Below, in pieces: positions 1 through 8,112 of a stretch of 37,220 nucleotides of DNA. Origin of the DNA: Candidatus Paralachnospira caecorum (GTDB taxonomy: Bacteria; Bacillota; Clostridia; Lachnospirales; Lachnospiraceae); contig CAJFHG010000027.1 in the NCBI GenBank assembly GCA_904379015.1, forward strand, positions 1 to 37,220, written 5' to 3'. Below the pieces are notes generated by a model. It did not search any database. It saw only the letters and a list, made by a program, of their open reading frames with translations, and was not told where the DNA came from. Position numbers and translations under genes: made by a program. Numbering within the stretch: the stretch's first letter is position 1; each line of letters begins with the position of its first letter.

Positions 1-118
1 TTTATGATATTTTCTTAGCAGAACATAAAAATAAAACAGTATAATCAAAAGAATTGCATGAACATAGAGCCTGACAGTTTGCCAGGCTTTCATGAGAACA
101 TCATTGCAGGCTGGATGC

Positions 119-1648
119 TCACTTTGCGGCAAATTCCGGGTAGATCTTTCTGCGGGTTTCTATCAGCGCTCCCATGACCCGGCGTCCCTTATCGCTGACA
201 AGGTAACGCCTCGAATGTGGGATTTTACGGATCAGTCCGTGGGCACGTAGTTTGGCAAATTCCCGGCTGACTTTCCCACTGATCTGTTTGCTGGAAGCTT
301 TTTGTGGATACAGGGTTTTCCGGATCTCTTTGTTTGTAAATCCGCGAATCAGATATTTACCATCTGAAATGGCCTCGAACAACGCGAAAGTTTCCGGTGA
401 CCATACATGATACCCCGTGTATTGCCTTCCATGAACCTTCTTTTTTGCGCAGACGCTGTTGATTTCTTTTTCGATGCTTTTTTGCGGGATGATATTGCAA
501 ATGGAGTCAAGAAACCTCTTGTTTGCCGCTTTTGATATCTCTGCGTACCGATAGAGGTTAGCGATGGATTTCCCCATGGGGACCCAGCGCATGGATGTTG
601 AGCCATTCCTGTGCTGTACTTCCCTGTAAACTTTAAATTCCCTGGGGGCGTTAATCGTCATCTCTATCCGCAGGCAGTTGAATTTATCATACATCTTGAT
701 ACTGTTGGATTTCATCTTGAATTTTATCCTCCAGCCCTCTGGGCGTTTACGGTAATCGGAGACGGCCTCTCCCAGAAACTTTTGATCAAGTTTGCGCCCA
801 AGAAAGGAAAAAACATCCGTACATTTGAAATCATAAAATGCATGACCAACCAGGGATGGATAAAGATCCTCCAGAGCTTCACGGCTCGTAAACATGACAT
901 CGGTTGCGAACTCGCACTGGTCTACACACCAGTGATACCCCTGATGGAAGACCTCTTCAATCGTATCAAGATAAGGATTCACTTTATGAGCAAAAAGATC
1001 AAGCTGACGGCAGAGGCTTTTGGAATCAAATTTGTCAGCAAGTTCCTGTGCCTTTTGGATGTCGCTGATCTCTGAAAAAGAATTATCATACATACGGTAG
1101 GAAATGTGGTTTGCATCAAAAACATGCTTCATCATTTCCCGTCCGTTGATATACACCTGGATCTGGAAAGGGAACCAGGTCTGGAGCTTTACATGCATAA
1201 AGCCAAAAGTTTTATCCTGAAAATAAAAGTAATAATATTTGCATTTACGGTTTACAGTATCCAGGGAAAGTTTCCCATCTTCCTTTTTTCGTGGCTGAAG
1301 GGTCTGGCAGTATTCTACGGCAGAAAGGATACAGATCAGCCCCTCGTCAACCGGAGAGGATTCCAGGATTTCAAGGGCTGTCTGCTCTTTTGAAATTTTC
1401 GGGGAAGTAAGGTATCGGAGAGGGCGGCCTGAAGCATGTGCGAATTCTTCTGCACGGGAAACAATACTGGAAGTGACCTGTTCAGCAAAGGCAGAAAAAT
1501 CCTTTATAAGGACATTGCGTTCGGAAAGGAAATATTGTTTTCCGGACGAAGAAAAAAACTGCCGGATGTGGCCTTTCAGGATCATTCTGTCAAAAAAAGA
1601 AAAAGAGCCATTGATTTTATCCTTATATTGTTCTAGAATAGTGTTCAT
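119..1648 (-). CDS. Uncharacterised ~500-aa protein with C-terminal winged-helix-like end; possible mobile-element protein
   Basis: 509 aa, intact. From memory, its layout matches a family found in many phyla, often as hypothetical or 'MarR-like' proteins and often in several copies per genome; no biochemical function is known to me. Conserved-looking blocks are an N-terminal FDRMILKGHIRQFF (about 19-32), GLICILSAVEYC (about 103-114), WFPFQIQVYINGREMM (about 158-173), and a central block with RRPEGW-like, SIKMYDKF and LRIEMTIN motifs (about 300-335). The last 90 residues look like a winged helix (RGFTNKEIRKTLYP, then FAKLRAHGLIRKIPHSRRYL). The ATG at 1648 follows an AAGGATGATCCT stretch. The gene is visibly richer in A+T than the chromosomal genes to its right, which suggests transfer. 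The YDK...RIEMTIN block faintly recalls plasmid/phage replication initiators, but this is only a resemblance. Family membership is fairly sure; function is not. Confidence 0.75.
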   Translation of the reverse strand: MNTILEQYKDKINGSFSFFDRMILKGHIRQFFSSSGKQYFLSERNVLIKDFSAFAEQVTSSIVSRAEEFAHASGRPLRYLTSPKISKEQTALEILESSPVDEGLICILSAVEYCQTLQPRKKEDGKLSLDTVNRKCKYYYFYFQDKTFGFMHVKLQTWFPFQIQVYINGREMMKHVFDANHISYRMYDNSFSEISDIQKAQELADKFDSKSLCRQLDLFAHKVNPYLDTIEEVFHQGYHWCVDQCEFATDVMFTSREALEDLYPSLVGHAFYDFKCTDVFSFLGRKLDQKFLGEAVSDYRKRPEGWRIKFKMKSNSIKMYDKFNCLRIEMTINAPREFKVYREVQHRNGSTSMRWVPMGKSIANLYRYAEISKAANKRFLDSICNIIPQKSIEKEINSVCAKKKVHGRQYTGYHVWSPETFALFEAISDGKYLIRGFTNKEIRKTLYPQKASSKQISGKVSREFAKLRAHGLIRKIPHSRRYLVSDKGRRVMGALIETRRKIYPEFAAK

Positions 1649-1728
1649 AGGATCATCCTTTCGTATGAATGCTACTGGGGAATTTAGTTCCCGATGGATA
1701 ATTGGTACGCAGATACCGTGATAAGTGC

Positions 1729-1737
1729 ATTATAGCA
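1729..1737 (-). promoter_or_regulatory. Extended -10 promoter for the 119-1648 gene
   Basis: The minus strand carries TGCTATAAT, a perfect -10 hexamer (1729-1734) with a TG extension (1735-1737). It lies about 80 nt upstream of the ATG at 1648. No good -35 box is seen at the expected distance, which is acceptable for an extended -10 promoter. Confidence 0.5.
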
Positions 1738-1771
1738 CATGCATCTACGACTGGTGATCCTTTTTGTTTGA

Positions 1772-1801
1772 TTGCAGCCATTGGCTGCGCTATGCTATAA
1801 T
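1772..1801 (+). promoter_or_regulatory. Promoter with dyad operator for the Nim-like/hydrolase unit
   Basis: TTGCAG (1772-1777), an 18-nt spacer and TGC-TATAAT (-10 at 1796-1801) form a sigma-A promoter. A perfect 7-1-7 inverted repeat, GCAGCCA-T-TGGCTGC (1774-1788), overlaps the -35 box and spacer. It is well placed to be a repressor operator; the regulator is not identified. Confidence 0.55.
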
Positions 1802-1866
1802 ACTGAATAGCGCCGGCGCAGCAGCATAAGGCGCGTACCGTTTCTGAATATAAAAGGATCTGTGAG

Positions 1867-2364
1867 GTGGAACATTTGCGTCGAAAAGATAAAGAAGTGA
1901 CAGATATGAGCCGGATCCGGGACATTCTGGATGCCTGCGCAGTCTGCCGTCTCGGGATTTATGATAAAACACAGGATGAAGTTTATATCGTCCCCATGAA
2001 TTTTGCCTATTCACTGGAGACGGGAGCTCTGACTCTTTATTTTCACAGCGCTCTCAGCGGCCGGAAAATCAATCTTTTGAGGGAGAATCCTTCTGTGTCC
2101 TTCGAAATGGACTGCGGACACCGGCTCATTCCCCATACGTTTCCCTGTGAATACAGCTACGGCTATTCCTGCATCATGGGAACAGGCACTGTATCCTTCA
2201 CGGACAGCCCCGACCAAAAGGCCGCGGTCCTGTCCCTGCTGATGGAAAAGCAGACCGGCGCCGCCTGTCCGGTTCAGAAAGAACAGACAGCCTCTGTCGC
2301 TGTTTTTCAGGTAAATGTGAAACAGTTTTCCTGCAAAGCGCAGAAATCAGATACATCACAGTGA
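1867..2364 (+). CDS. Pyridoxamine 5'-phosphate oxidase-family (Nim-like) flavin protein
   Basis: 165 aa, a split-barrel FMN-binding protein of the group that includes 5-nitroimidazole reductases (NimA-like) and Clostridia 'pyridoxamine 5'-phosphate oxidase family' proteins. Visible family motifs are an N-terminal RRKDKEVTD, a CAVCRLG stretch, YIVPMNFAYS (about 41-50), a TLYFHSALSGRKI flavin-contacting stretch (about 56-68) and VSFEMD. The GTG at 1867 is chosen because it keeps the RRKDKEV motif that starts this family, and an AAAGGA box precedes it; the internal ATG (codon 14) would cut the motif off. The next gene begins 17 nt after the stop. The substrate is unknown, and nitroimidazole reduction should not be assumed from sequence alone. 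Confidence 0.85.
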   Translation: MEHLRRKDKEVTDMSRIRDILDACAVCRLGIYDKTQDEVYIVPMNFAYSLETGALTLYFHSALSGRKINLLRENPSVSFEMDCGHRLIPHTFPCEYSYGYSCIMGTGTVSFTDSPDQKAAVLSLLMEKQTGAACPVQKEQTASVAVFQVNVKQFSCKAQKSDTSQ

Positions 2365-2381
2365 AAGGAGCGCCGGCAGTC

Positions 2382-3272
2382 ATGACAAGTTTCAAAAGTA
2401 TGCTTTCTTACCAGTACAGGAAAAAAACACACGCAAAATACGATCTCAAAAAGCAGATTTCCACCCTCAGTCACGGGAAGCTTTCTGAAATGGTACCGCC
2501 GGAATCCCTGGCGAAAAAGTATTCCGTCCAGACTTACTCCAAAAATGGACGTCCCATTTACCATATCGGAGGTCCCGAGTCCGAGCGCAGGCCCCGGATC
2601 CTTTATTTCCACGGAGGGGCTTTTCTGACCGGGCTCACCAAAAAGCACTGGGGCTTCGCGGAAGCGCTGCTGGAGGGCACCGGATGCAGTATGGTCATTC
2701 CGGACTATCCCCTGGTCCCGGAGCATACCTGCAGAAAAATCAGCAGTTTCTGTATGGAACTCTATGAAGCCATGCTGCCCCACTGTCCCGGCGGCATCAT
2801 CCTGATGGGAGATTCGGCGGGCGCCGCTCTTGCCATGATCACGGCACAGCAGGCGGTTCAGCGAAAGCTCCCCCTTCCCCATCGTCTGCTATTACTGTCC
2901 CCTTTACTGGACGCCACCAAAAACAATCCTGTCAAAAATGTTCTGGCGCCCCGGGATCCGGTCCTGGAACCGGAAGGCTGCCAGGAAGCAGCGCTCCTCT
3001 ACGCGGGCAGCGAACCCCTGGACAGTCCCCTTGTCAGTCCGATTTTCGGTTCCATGAAAGGGCTGCCGAAGGTCTTTGCCTGGACAGGGACCAACGACAT
3101 GCTCTATGCTGACACGCTGCTTTTAAGAGAGGCCCTCCATCAGGCAAAAACGCCCTATCATATTTACACTTACCCAGATATGGTACATGACTGGATGTTT
3201 GACGGGTTCCGCGAATCCCGCCACGCCATCCGTCAGATCCTGCAGGCAGTCAATGCCGGTCTGACCCTCTGA
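2382..3272 (+). CDS. Alpha/beta hydrolase, hormone-sensitive-lipase-type esterase
   Basis: 296 aa. It has the HSL-family signature: oxyanion-hole HGGA (77-80), nucleophile elbow GDSAG (143-147, Ser145), acid Asp239 (WTGTNDMLYADT) and His269 (MVHDW). It should be a cytoplasmic carboxylesterase acting on small acyl esters; no signal peptide is seen. An in-frame GTG at 2361 overlaps the preceding stop, but the ATG at 2382 behind AAAGGAG is the better start. It is cotranscribed with the Nim-like gene and followed by a strong terminator. The natural substrate cannot be deduced; a detoxification role alongside the flavin protein is only a guess. Confidence 0.85.
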   Translation: MTSFKSMLSYQYRKKTHAKYDLKKQISTLSHGKLSEMVPPESLAKKYSVQTYSKNGRPIYHIGGPESERRPRILYFHGGAFLTGLTKKHWGFAEALLEGTGCSMVIPDYPLVPEHTCRKISSFCMELYEAMLPHCPGGIILMGDSAGAALAMITAQQAVQRKLPLPHRLLLLSPLLDATKNNPVKNVLAPRDPVLEPEGCQEAALLYAGSEPLDSPLVSPIFGSMKGLPKVFAWTGTNDMLYADTLLLREALHQAKTPYHIYTYPDMVHDWMFDGFRESRHAIRQILQAVNAGLTL

Positions 3273-3281
3273 AATACAGGA

Positions 3282-3344
3282 AGAGGCAGTCCCATAGAAT
3301 CCGGGGTTTTAAGCCCGGATTCTATGCAGAACTGCCTCTTTTTT
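3282..3344 (+). terminator. Rho-independent terminator after the hydrolase gene
   Basis: A long hairpin with an outer 9-bp stem (AGAGGCAGT/ACTGCCTCT) and an inner 13-bp stem (CATAGAATCCGGG/CCCGGATTCTATG) is followed by T6. It sits between convergent genes. The plus-strand side has the proper U-tract. Confidence 0.9.
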
Positions 3345-3366
3345 ACTGGATCAATTTTCCTGCCGC

Positions 3367-6300
3367 TTACTTGAAATACGCTACGCCGGACTCAAATACC
3401 TTGAGATCCTGCTCGCCGTAAATATTGACTGCCACAGATTCCCCGCGCCGCTCAATGTGAGCCATTTTGCCGTAGATCCTGCCGTCCGGGCTGGTAATAC
3501 CCTCAATGGCCTGATAGGAACCGTTGGGATTCCACTCCTCATCCATAACCGGCTCACCATGCTCATTGACGTACCGGGTCGCGACCTGTCCGTTTTCAAA
3601 CAGCCTGTTCAGCCATTCCTCGCTGGCCACAAAACGTCCCTCACCGTGGGAAGCAGGTGTACAATAAACGCCTCCCAGTTCCGCTTTGGCAAGCCAGGGC
3701 GACTGATTGGACACTACCTTTGTGTATACCATTTTGGAAATATGGCGTCCGATGGTATTGTAGGTCAGAGTCGGCGAATCTGCCGTCTGCTCTCTGATCT
3801 CGCCGTAGGGAACCAGTCCCAGCTTGATCAGGGCCTGGAATCCGTTGCAGATACCGAGCATCAGGCCGTCCCGCTCATTCAGAAACTTCTCCACCGCTTC
3901 CTTCAGCCGCGCGTTCCGGAACGCTGTCGCGAAGAATTTTGCAGAGCCCTCCGGCTCATCGCCCGCGGAGAAGCCGCCGGGGAACATAATGATCTGAGAC
4001 TGTCCGATGGCCTTCTCAAACACCTCTACCGAATCCCGGATATCCTGGGCCGTGAGATTCCGGAAGACCTTTGTGATCACATCCGCTCCGGCCCGTTCAA
4101 AAGCCTTTGCGCTGTCATATTCACAGTTGGTTCCGGGAAATACGGGAATAAATACCGTCGGTCTTGCCGCTTTATGGCGGCAGACATATACATGATCTGC
4201 CCTGAACAGTGCCTCCTTCGCCTCTGTCCGGGGCGCGCCTGATACGGTGGGGAACACCTTTTCCAGGGGCGCTTTCCAGGCTGTCTCTGCCGCGGAAAGA
4301 GGAAGCCGCATGCTGCGGTATTCAATGGCCGCCGTATCAGTTACTTCACCGATCACCCTGTAGCGGCCTGACAGGCGGGATACCATCTCAGCGGGAACCT
4401 CCGCCACCAGATTGCCCCATCCGGGACCAAACAGATCCTCCGGCGCCACGTCATGCTCGATCTTCACGCCCATCCTGTTTCCGAAGGCCATCTTGGACAC
4501 CGCCTCCGCCAGTCCGTGACGTTCGATCTCGTAAGCCGCCGTGATCTTTCCGTCCCTGATATCCGTGAATATCTTTCCATACTGATCCATCACCTGAGCA
4601 TATACAGGAATATCATACTCATCCCGGTCAATGGCAAAGAGCACCAGCTTGTCCCCCGCCTTCTTCAGCTCCGGCGTGATAATTGTTTTTTCGCTGGCCA
4701 CGTCCACCGCGAAGGAAACGAGCGTCGGCGGCACATCCATCTCGTTGAAGGAACCGGACATGCTGTCCTTTCCGCCGATGGAAGGAAGGCCGAAGCCCAG
4801 CTGGGCGTCATAGGCACCCAGAAGAGCCTGGAAGGGCTCGCCCCATCTTGCGGGGTCTTCCGTCATCCTCCGGAAATATTCCTGGAAGGTAAAGCGGATC
4901 TTCTCATAATCTCCGCCGGCCGCCACGATCTTGGCCACCGAAGACACAACCGCATAGACCGCTCCGTGATAAGGGCTCCAGGATGACAGATAGGGATCAA
5001 AACCATAGCTCATCATGGTGACCGTATCGGTCTTTCCCTTCAGCACCGGAAGCTTCGCCACCATGGACTGCGTCTCTGTCAGCTGATATTTTCCGCCGTA
5101 GGGCATATAGACAGAGCCTGCTCCGATGGAACTGTCGAACATTTCCACAAGTCCCTTCTGAGAGCACACGTTCAGATCGCCCAGGGTCTCCATCCATTTC
5201 TTCTCGATCTCTCCGATATCCTGCAGATCCTTCCATTCTTTCGTATCAAAGGGATTGCCTTCCCGTCCGGGAATCCGGACAAATACGTCCGTCTCCTGAT
5301 GCGCGCCGTTTGTATCCAGGAATGCCCTGCTGATATCCACAATGGTCTTTCCTCTCCACTTCATGACCAGACGGGGATCTTCTGTCACCACAGCCACAGG
5401 CACCGCCTCCAGATTTTCCTCGGACGCATATGCCAGGAACTGATCCACATCTTTTTTGTCCACGACCACAGCCATACGCTCCTGGGATTCCGAAATGGCA
5501 ATCTCCGTTCCGTCCAGTCCCGCGTATTTCTTCGGCACCCTGTCCAGATCAATGGACAGTCCGTCCGCCAGCTCTCCGATGGCCACGGAAACACCGCCTG
5601 CCCCGAAATCGTTGCATTTCTTGATGATCCTGCTGACCTCCTCCCGGCGGAACAGCCTCTGGATCTTCCGCTCGGTGGGCGCATTTCCCTTCTGCACCTC
5701 CGCGCCGCAGGTTTCAATGGATTTTTCTGTATGAACCTTGGAGGAGCCGGTCGCTCCGCCGCAGCCGTCGCGGCCGGTGCGTCCGCCCAGGAGGATGATG
5801 ATGTCTCCCGGATCAGAGGTTTCCCGGATCACCGCCCGTCTGGGCGCCGCTCCCATAACTGCTCCGATCTCCATTCTCTTGGCCGCATAGTTGGGGTGAT
5901 AAATTTCTTTTACATAACCGGTCGCCAGGCCGATCTGGTTTCCGTAAGAACTGTATCCGTGCGCGGCCCCGCGTACCAGCCGTTTCTGAGGAAGCTTTCC
6001 TTTCATGGTCTGAGATACGGGAACCGTAGGATCCGCCGCCCCCGTCACGCGCATGGCCTGATAGACATAAGTACGTCCCGAAAGCGGGTCCCGGATGGCT
6101 CCGCCCAGACAGGTGGCCGCGCCGCCGAAAGGCTCGATTTCTGTAGGATGATTATGGGTCTCATTCTTGAAATTGACCAGCCATTCCTCTGTCACGCCGT
6201 CAATGGTCACAGGCACCACGATGCTGCAGGCATTGATCTCGTCGGACTCCTCCTGGTCATTCAGCTTTCCTTCTTTTTTCAGCTTCCGCATGGCCATCAG

Positions 6301-7134
6301 CGCCAGATCCATCAGGCAGACGAATTTGTCGTCCCGTCCCTTAAAAATCTCTTCTCTGTCTGAGATGTACTGCTGATAGGTCTTTACGATGGGTTCTTTG
6401 TAAGCGCCTTCCCCGAAGCTCACATTCTTCAGTTCCGTCTGGAAGGTGGTGTGACGGCAGTGATCTGACCAGTAGGTATCCAGCACACGGATCTCTGTCA
6501 TGGAAGGATCCCGTTTCTCCTCATTCCGGAAATAATTCTGGATATGAAGGAAATCCTTGAAGGTCATGGCCAGATTGAGAGAATCGTAAAGAACCTTCAG
6601 ATCCGCTTCTCCCATGGCCGCGAAGCCGTCAAAAATCTTCACGTCCGCCGGCTCCTCAAATTTCGTGATCAGAGTCTCCGGAATCTCCGCGGAAGCCTCC
6701 CGGCTGTCCACCGGATTGATGCAGTGCTCTTTGATCGCTTCCTTCTGCTCTTCTGTCAGGCTCCCCTGGATCACATAGGTGGTGGCGCTGCGGATGACCG
6801 GCTCCTCATCTTCGCTGAGCAGCTTCACGCACTGCTCCGCCGAATCCGCCCGCTGGTCAAACTGTCCGGGCAGATATTCCACTGAAAACACCGTATCCTC
6901 AGGATTTCTCTCAAAATCTCCTTCATAGAAAACGTCAACCGGCGGCTCGGAAAAAATCGTTCCCCGGGATTTTTCATACGTTTCCTCAGACAGATTTTCA
7001 ATGTCGTACCGGATGAGGACGCGCACATCCTTCACTGTGCTGATTCCCAGGTAGCTGCTGATCTCCTCCTTCAGCTCCTTCGCCTGAACGGCAAAGGGCT
7101 TTTTCTTTTCCACATAGATACGTCTTACGCTCAT
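3367..7134 (-). CDS. purL: Phosphoribosylformylglycinamidine synthase, single-chain
   Basis: 1255 aa. It catalyses the ATP- and glutamine-dependent conversion of FGAR to FGAM, step 4 of purine synthesis, in the cytoplasm. Domains in order are a PurS-like N-terminus (about 1-150), the linker with WSDHCRHTTF (about 230), two AIRS-type synthase halves (including NFKNETHNHPTEIEPFGGAA and a later SIGGKDSMSG), and a C-terminal class-I glutaminase. The glutaminase carries GICNGFQ (nucleophile Cys1096), PGGFSAGDE, and the His1226/Glu1228 pair in KMAHIER. The layout matches the clade II long PurL of Clostridia rather than the separate PurS/PurL/PurQ of Bacillus. The ATG at 7134 follows GGGAGG at 5 nt spacing; an upstream in-frame ATG at 7167 lacks this. 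It is last in the minus-strand run starting with nadE; no other pur gene is adjacent. Confidence 0.97.
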   Translation of the reverse strand: MSVRRIYVEKKKPFAVQAKELKEEISSYLGISTVKDVRVLIRYDIENLSEETYEKSRGTIFSEPPVDVFYEGDFERNPEDTVFSVEYLPGQFDQRADSAEQCVKLLSEDEEPVIRSATTYVIQGSLTEEQKEAIKEHCINPVDSREASAEIPETLITKFEEPADVKIFDGFAAMGEADLKVLYDSLNLAMTFKDFLHIQNYFRNEEKRDPSMTEIRVLDTYWSDHCRHTTFQTELKNVSFGEGAYKEPIVKTYQQYISDREEIFKGRDDKFVCLMDLALMAMRKLKKEGKLNDQEESDEINACSIVVPVTIDGVTEEWLVNFKNETHNHPTEIEPFGGAATCLGGAIRDPLSGRTYVYQAMRVTGAADPTVPVSQTMKGKLPQKRLVRGAAHGYSSYGNQIGLATGYVKEIYHPNYAAKRMEIGAVMGAAPRRAVIRETSDPGDIIILLGGRTGRDGCGGATGSSKVHTEKSIETCGAEVQKGNAPTERKIQRLFRREEVSRIIKKCNDFGAGGVSVAIGELADGLSIDLDRVPKKYAGLDGTEIAISESQERMAVVVDKKDVDQFLAYASEENLEAVPVAVVTEDPRLVMKWRGKTIVDISRAFLDTNGAHQETDVFVRIPGREGNPFDTKEWKDLQDIGEIEKKWMETLGDLNVCSQKGLVEMFDSSIGAGSVYMPYGGKYQLTETQSMVAKLPVLKGKTDTVTMMSYGFDPYLSSWSPYHGAVYAVVSSVAKIVAAGGDYEKIRFTFQEYFRRMTEDPARWGEPFQALLGAYDAQLGFGLPSIGGKDSMSGSFNEMDVPPTLVSFAVDVASEKTIITPELKKAGDKLVLFAIDRDEYDIPVYAQVMDQYGKIFTDIRDGKITAAYEIERHGLAEAVSKMAFGNRMGVKIEHDVAPEDLFGPGWGNLVAEVPAEMVSRLSGRYRVIGEVTDTAAIEYRSMRLPLSAAETAWKAPLEKVFPTVSGAPRTEAKEALFRADHVYVCRHKAARPTVFIPVFPGTNCEYDSAKAFERAGADVITKVFRNLTAQDIRDSVEVFEKAIGQSQIIMFPGGFSAGDEPEGSAKFFATAFRNARLKEAVEKFLNERDGLMLGICNGFQALIKLGLVPYGEIREQTADSPTLTYNTIGRHISKMVYTKVVSNQSPWLAKAELGGVYCTPASHGEGRFVASEEWLNRLFENGQVATRYVNEHGEPVMDEEWNPNGSYQAIEGITSPDGRIYGKMAHIERRGESVAVNIYGEQDLKVFESGVAYFK

Positions 7135-7196
7135 AGGTACCTCCCGATCGTTTTTGTATTCGTGCAACAGGCATTCATATTTCCATATTTCAGTTT

Positions 7197-7205
7197 ATTA
7201 TATCA
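7197..7205 (-). promoter_or_regulatory. Possible extended -10 promoter for purL
   Basis: The minus strand reads TGATATAAT, a perfect -10 (7197-7202) with TG extension, overlapping the stop codon of the sigma-like gene and about 63 nt upstream of the purL ATG. No convincing -35 is seen. It could let purL be transcribed apart from the upstream run. Confidence 0.4.
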
Positions 7206-8063
7206 TATTTCCGGATCTTCAGGAAGACCGCTGTCCGGAAAGTCTGTATTCTCCCCAAACACTTCTCCGGATCCGTTCGCTTCCACCACAGACAGGGCAT
7301 CCATGGAAATTTTCATAATATCCCTTGTCATATCTTCGCTGAGATGCATCTTCCTGGCCACCTCGCTGAGCGTCGCCTCCCGCCCCAGCTCTTCCACCAG
7401 CTCCTCGGTGGCCTTCATCATGGCATTGGCCTGAGCGGCCAGATAGCTGCCGGTATCCGCCTGTCCGGTCTGCTCCGCGACCGCGGCATCCATGGCGCTG
7501 CAGATCTCCCTGGTAATATAAACGCCGAAGTCTCCGCCGCTGAAGGTTTCCATAGCGGACAGCAGGGCCATATTCCCCTCCTGGATCAGATCCCCGATGA
7601 GAACACCCCGGCCCGCGTACTCCCTGGCAAGCTCCACCACCCGTTTCAGATGGATCTCCGCCAGGCGCCCTTTGGCTCTCTGATCGCCCGCGGCGAAAGA
7701 AGCCAGAAGCATCTCCAGTTCCCCCGGCTCTATTTCTTTTATATGCTCCAGGTCCTCCAGATACATGGCATAACAGCGGGAATCTTCGCCGTCCAGCCCT
7801 CCGGCGGCCTGTTCCCCCTCCGTTTCCTGTTCCTGAACATGCTCTCCCTTCAGATAGGAAAGCCGGTCCGCGTCAGCCTGATGCCCCTCCACAGCGATCT
7901 GGTTCAGTTCAAGATAACTGTACACCAGCTCCCACTGCTCTTCCGACAGATCCCACTCTGAAAAAAAGCTGCGGATCTGTTCCGCTGAGATCCGCCGCGA
8001 GGAAGCATCCGCGATTGCCAGCAGATCTCCCAGCGCCTCTCTGAATCCGGCCTGATTTTCCAT
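7203..8063 (-). CDS. Degenerate RpoD-like sigma-70 protein lacking region 4
   Basis: 286 aa. The order resembles a housekeeping sigma factor: a region 1.1-like start (about 10-62, RISAEQIRSFFSEWDLSEEQ), a poorly conserved acidic linker (75-95), a region 1.2-like part (99-137), region 2.1/2.2 (138-165, with GVLIGDLIQEGNMALL) and region 3 (216-255, ELGREATLSEVARKMHLSED). Two things are unusual. The 2.3/2.4 segment that normally reads STYATWWIRQAI is VYITREICSAMDAAV, losing the aromatic residues used in -10 melting. The protein then ends in an acidic tail with no region 4. It may bind core RNA polymerase without normal promoter recognition; this is inference. ATG at 8063 follows GGAG. It lies between the amidohydrolase and purL. 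Confidence 0.8.
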   Translation of the reverse strand: MENQAGFREALGDLLAIADASSRRISAEQIRSFFSEWDLSEEQWELVYSYLELNQIAVEGHQADADRLSYLKGEHVQEQETEGEQAAGGLDGEDSRCYAMYLEDLEHIKEIEPGELEMLLASFAAGDQRAKGRLAEIHLKRVVELAREYAGRGVLIGDLIQEGNMALLSAMETFSGGDFGVYITREICSAMDAAVAEQTGQADTGSYLAAQANAMMKATEELVEELGREATLSEVARKMHLSEDMTRDIMKISMDALSVVEANGSGEVFGENTDFPDSGLPEDPEI

Positions 8064-8112
8064 AGCTCCGACTCCTTTTTATGATTTTTCCGTCAAATTT
8101 TCCGTGAATTTC

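Noticed and set aside
68-88. Hairpin AGCCTG...CAGGCT as a terminator of the first gene
   Set aside because: Only 6 bp and no T-run on the minus strand; kept only as part of the element hypothesis.
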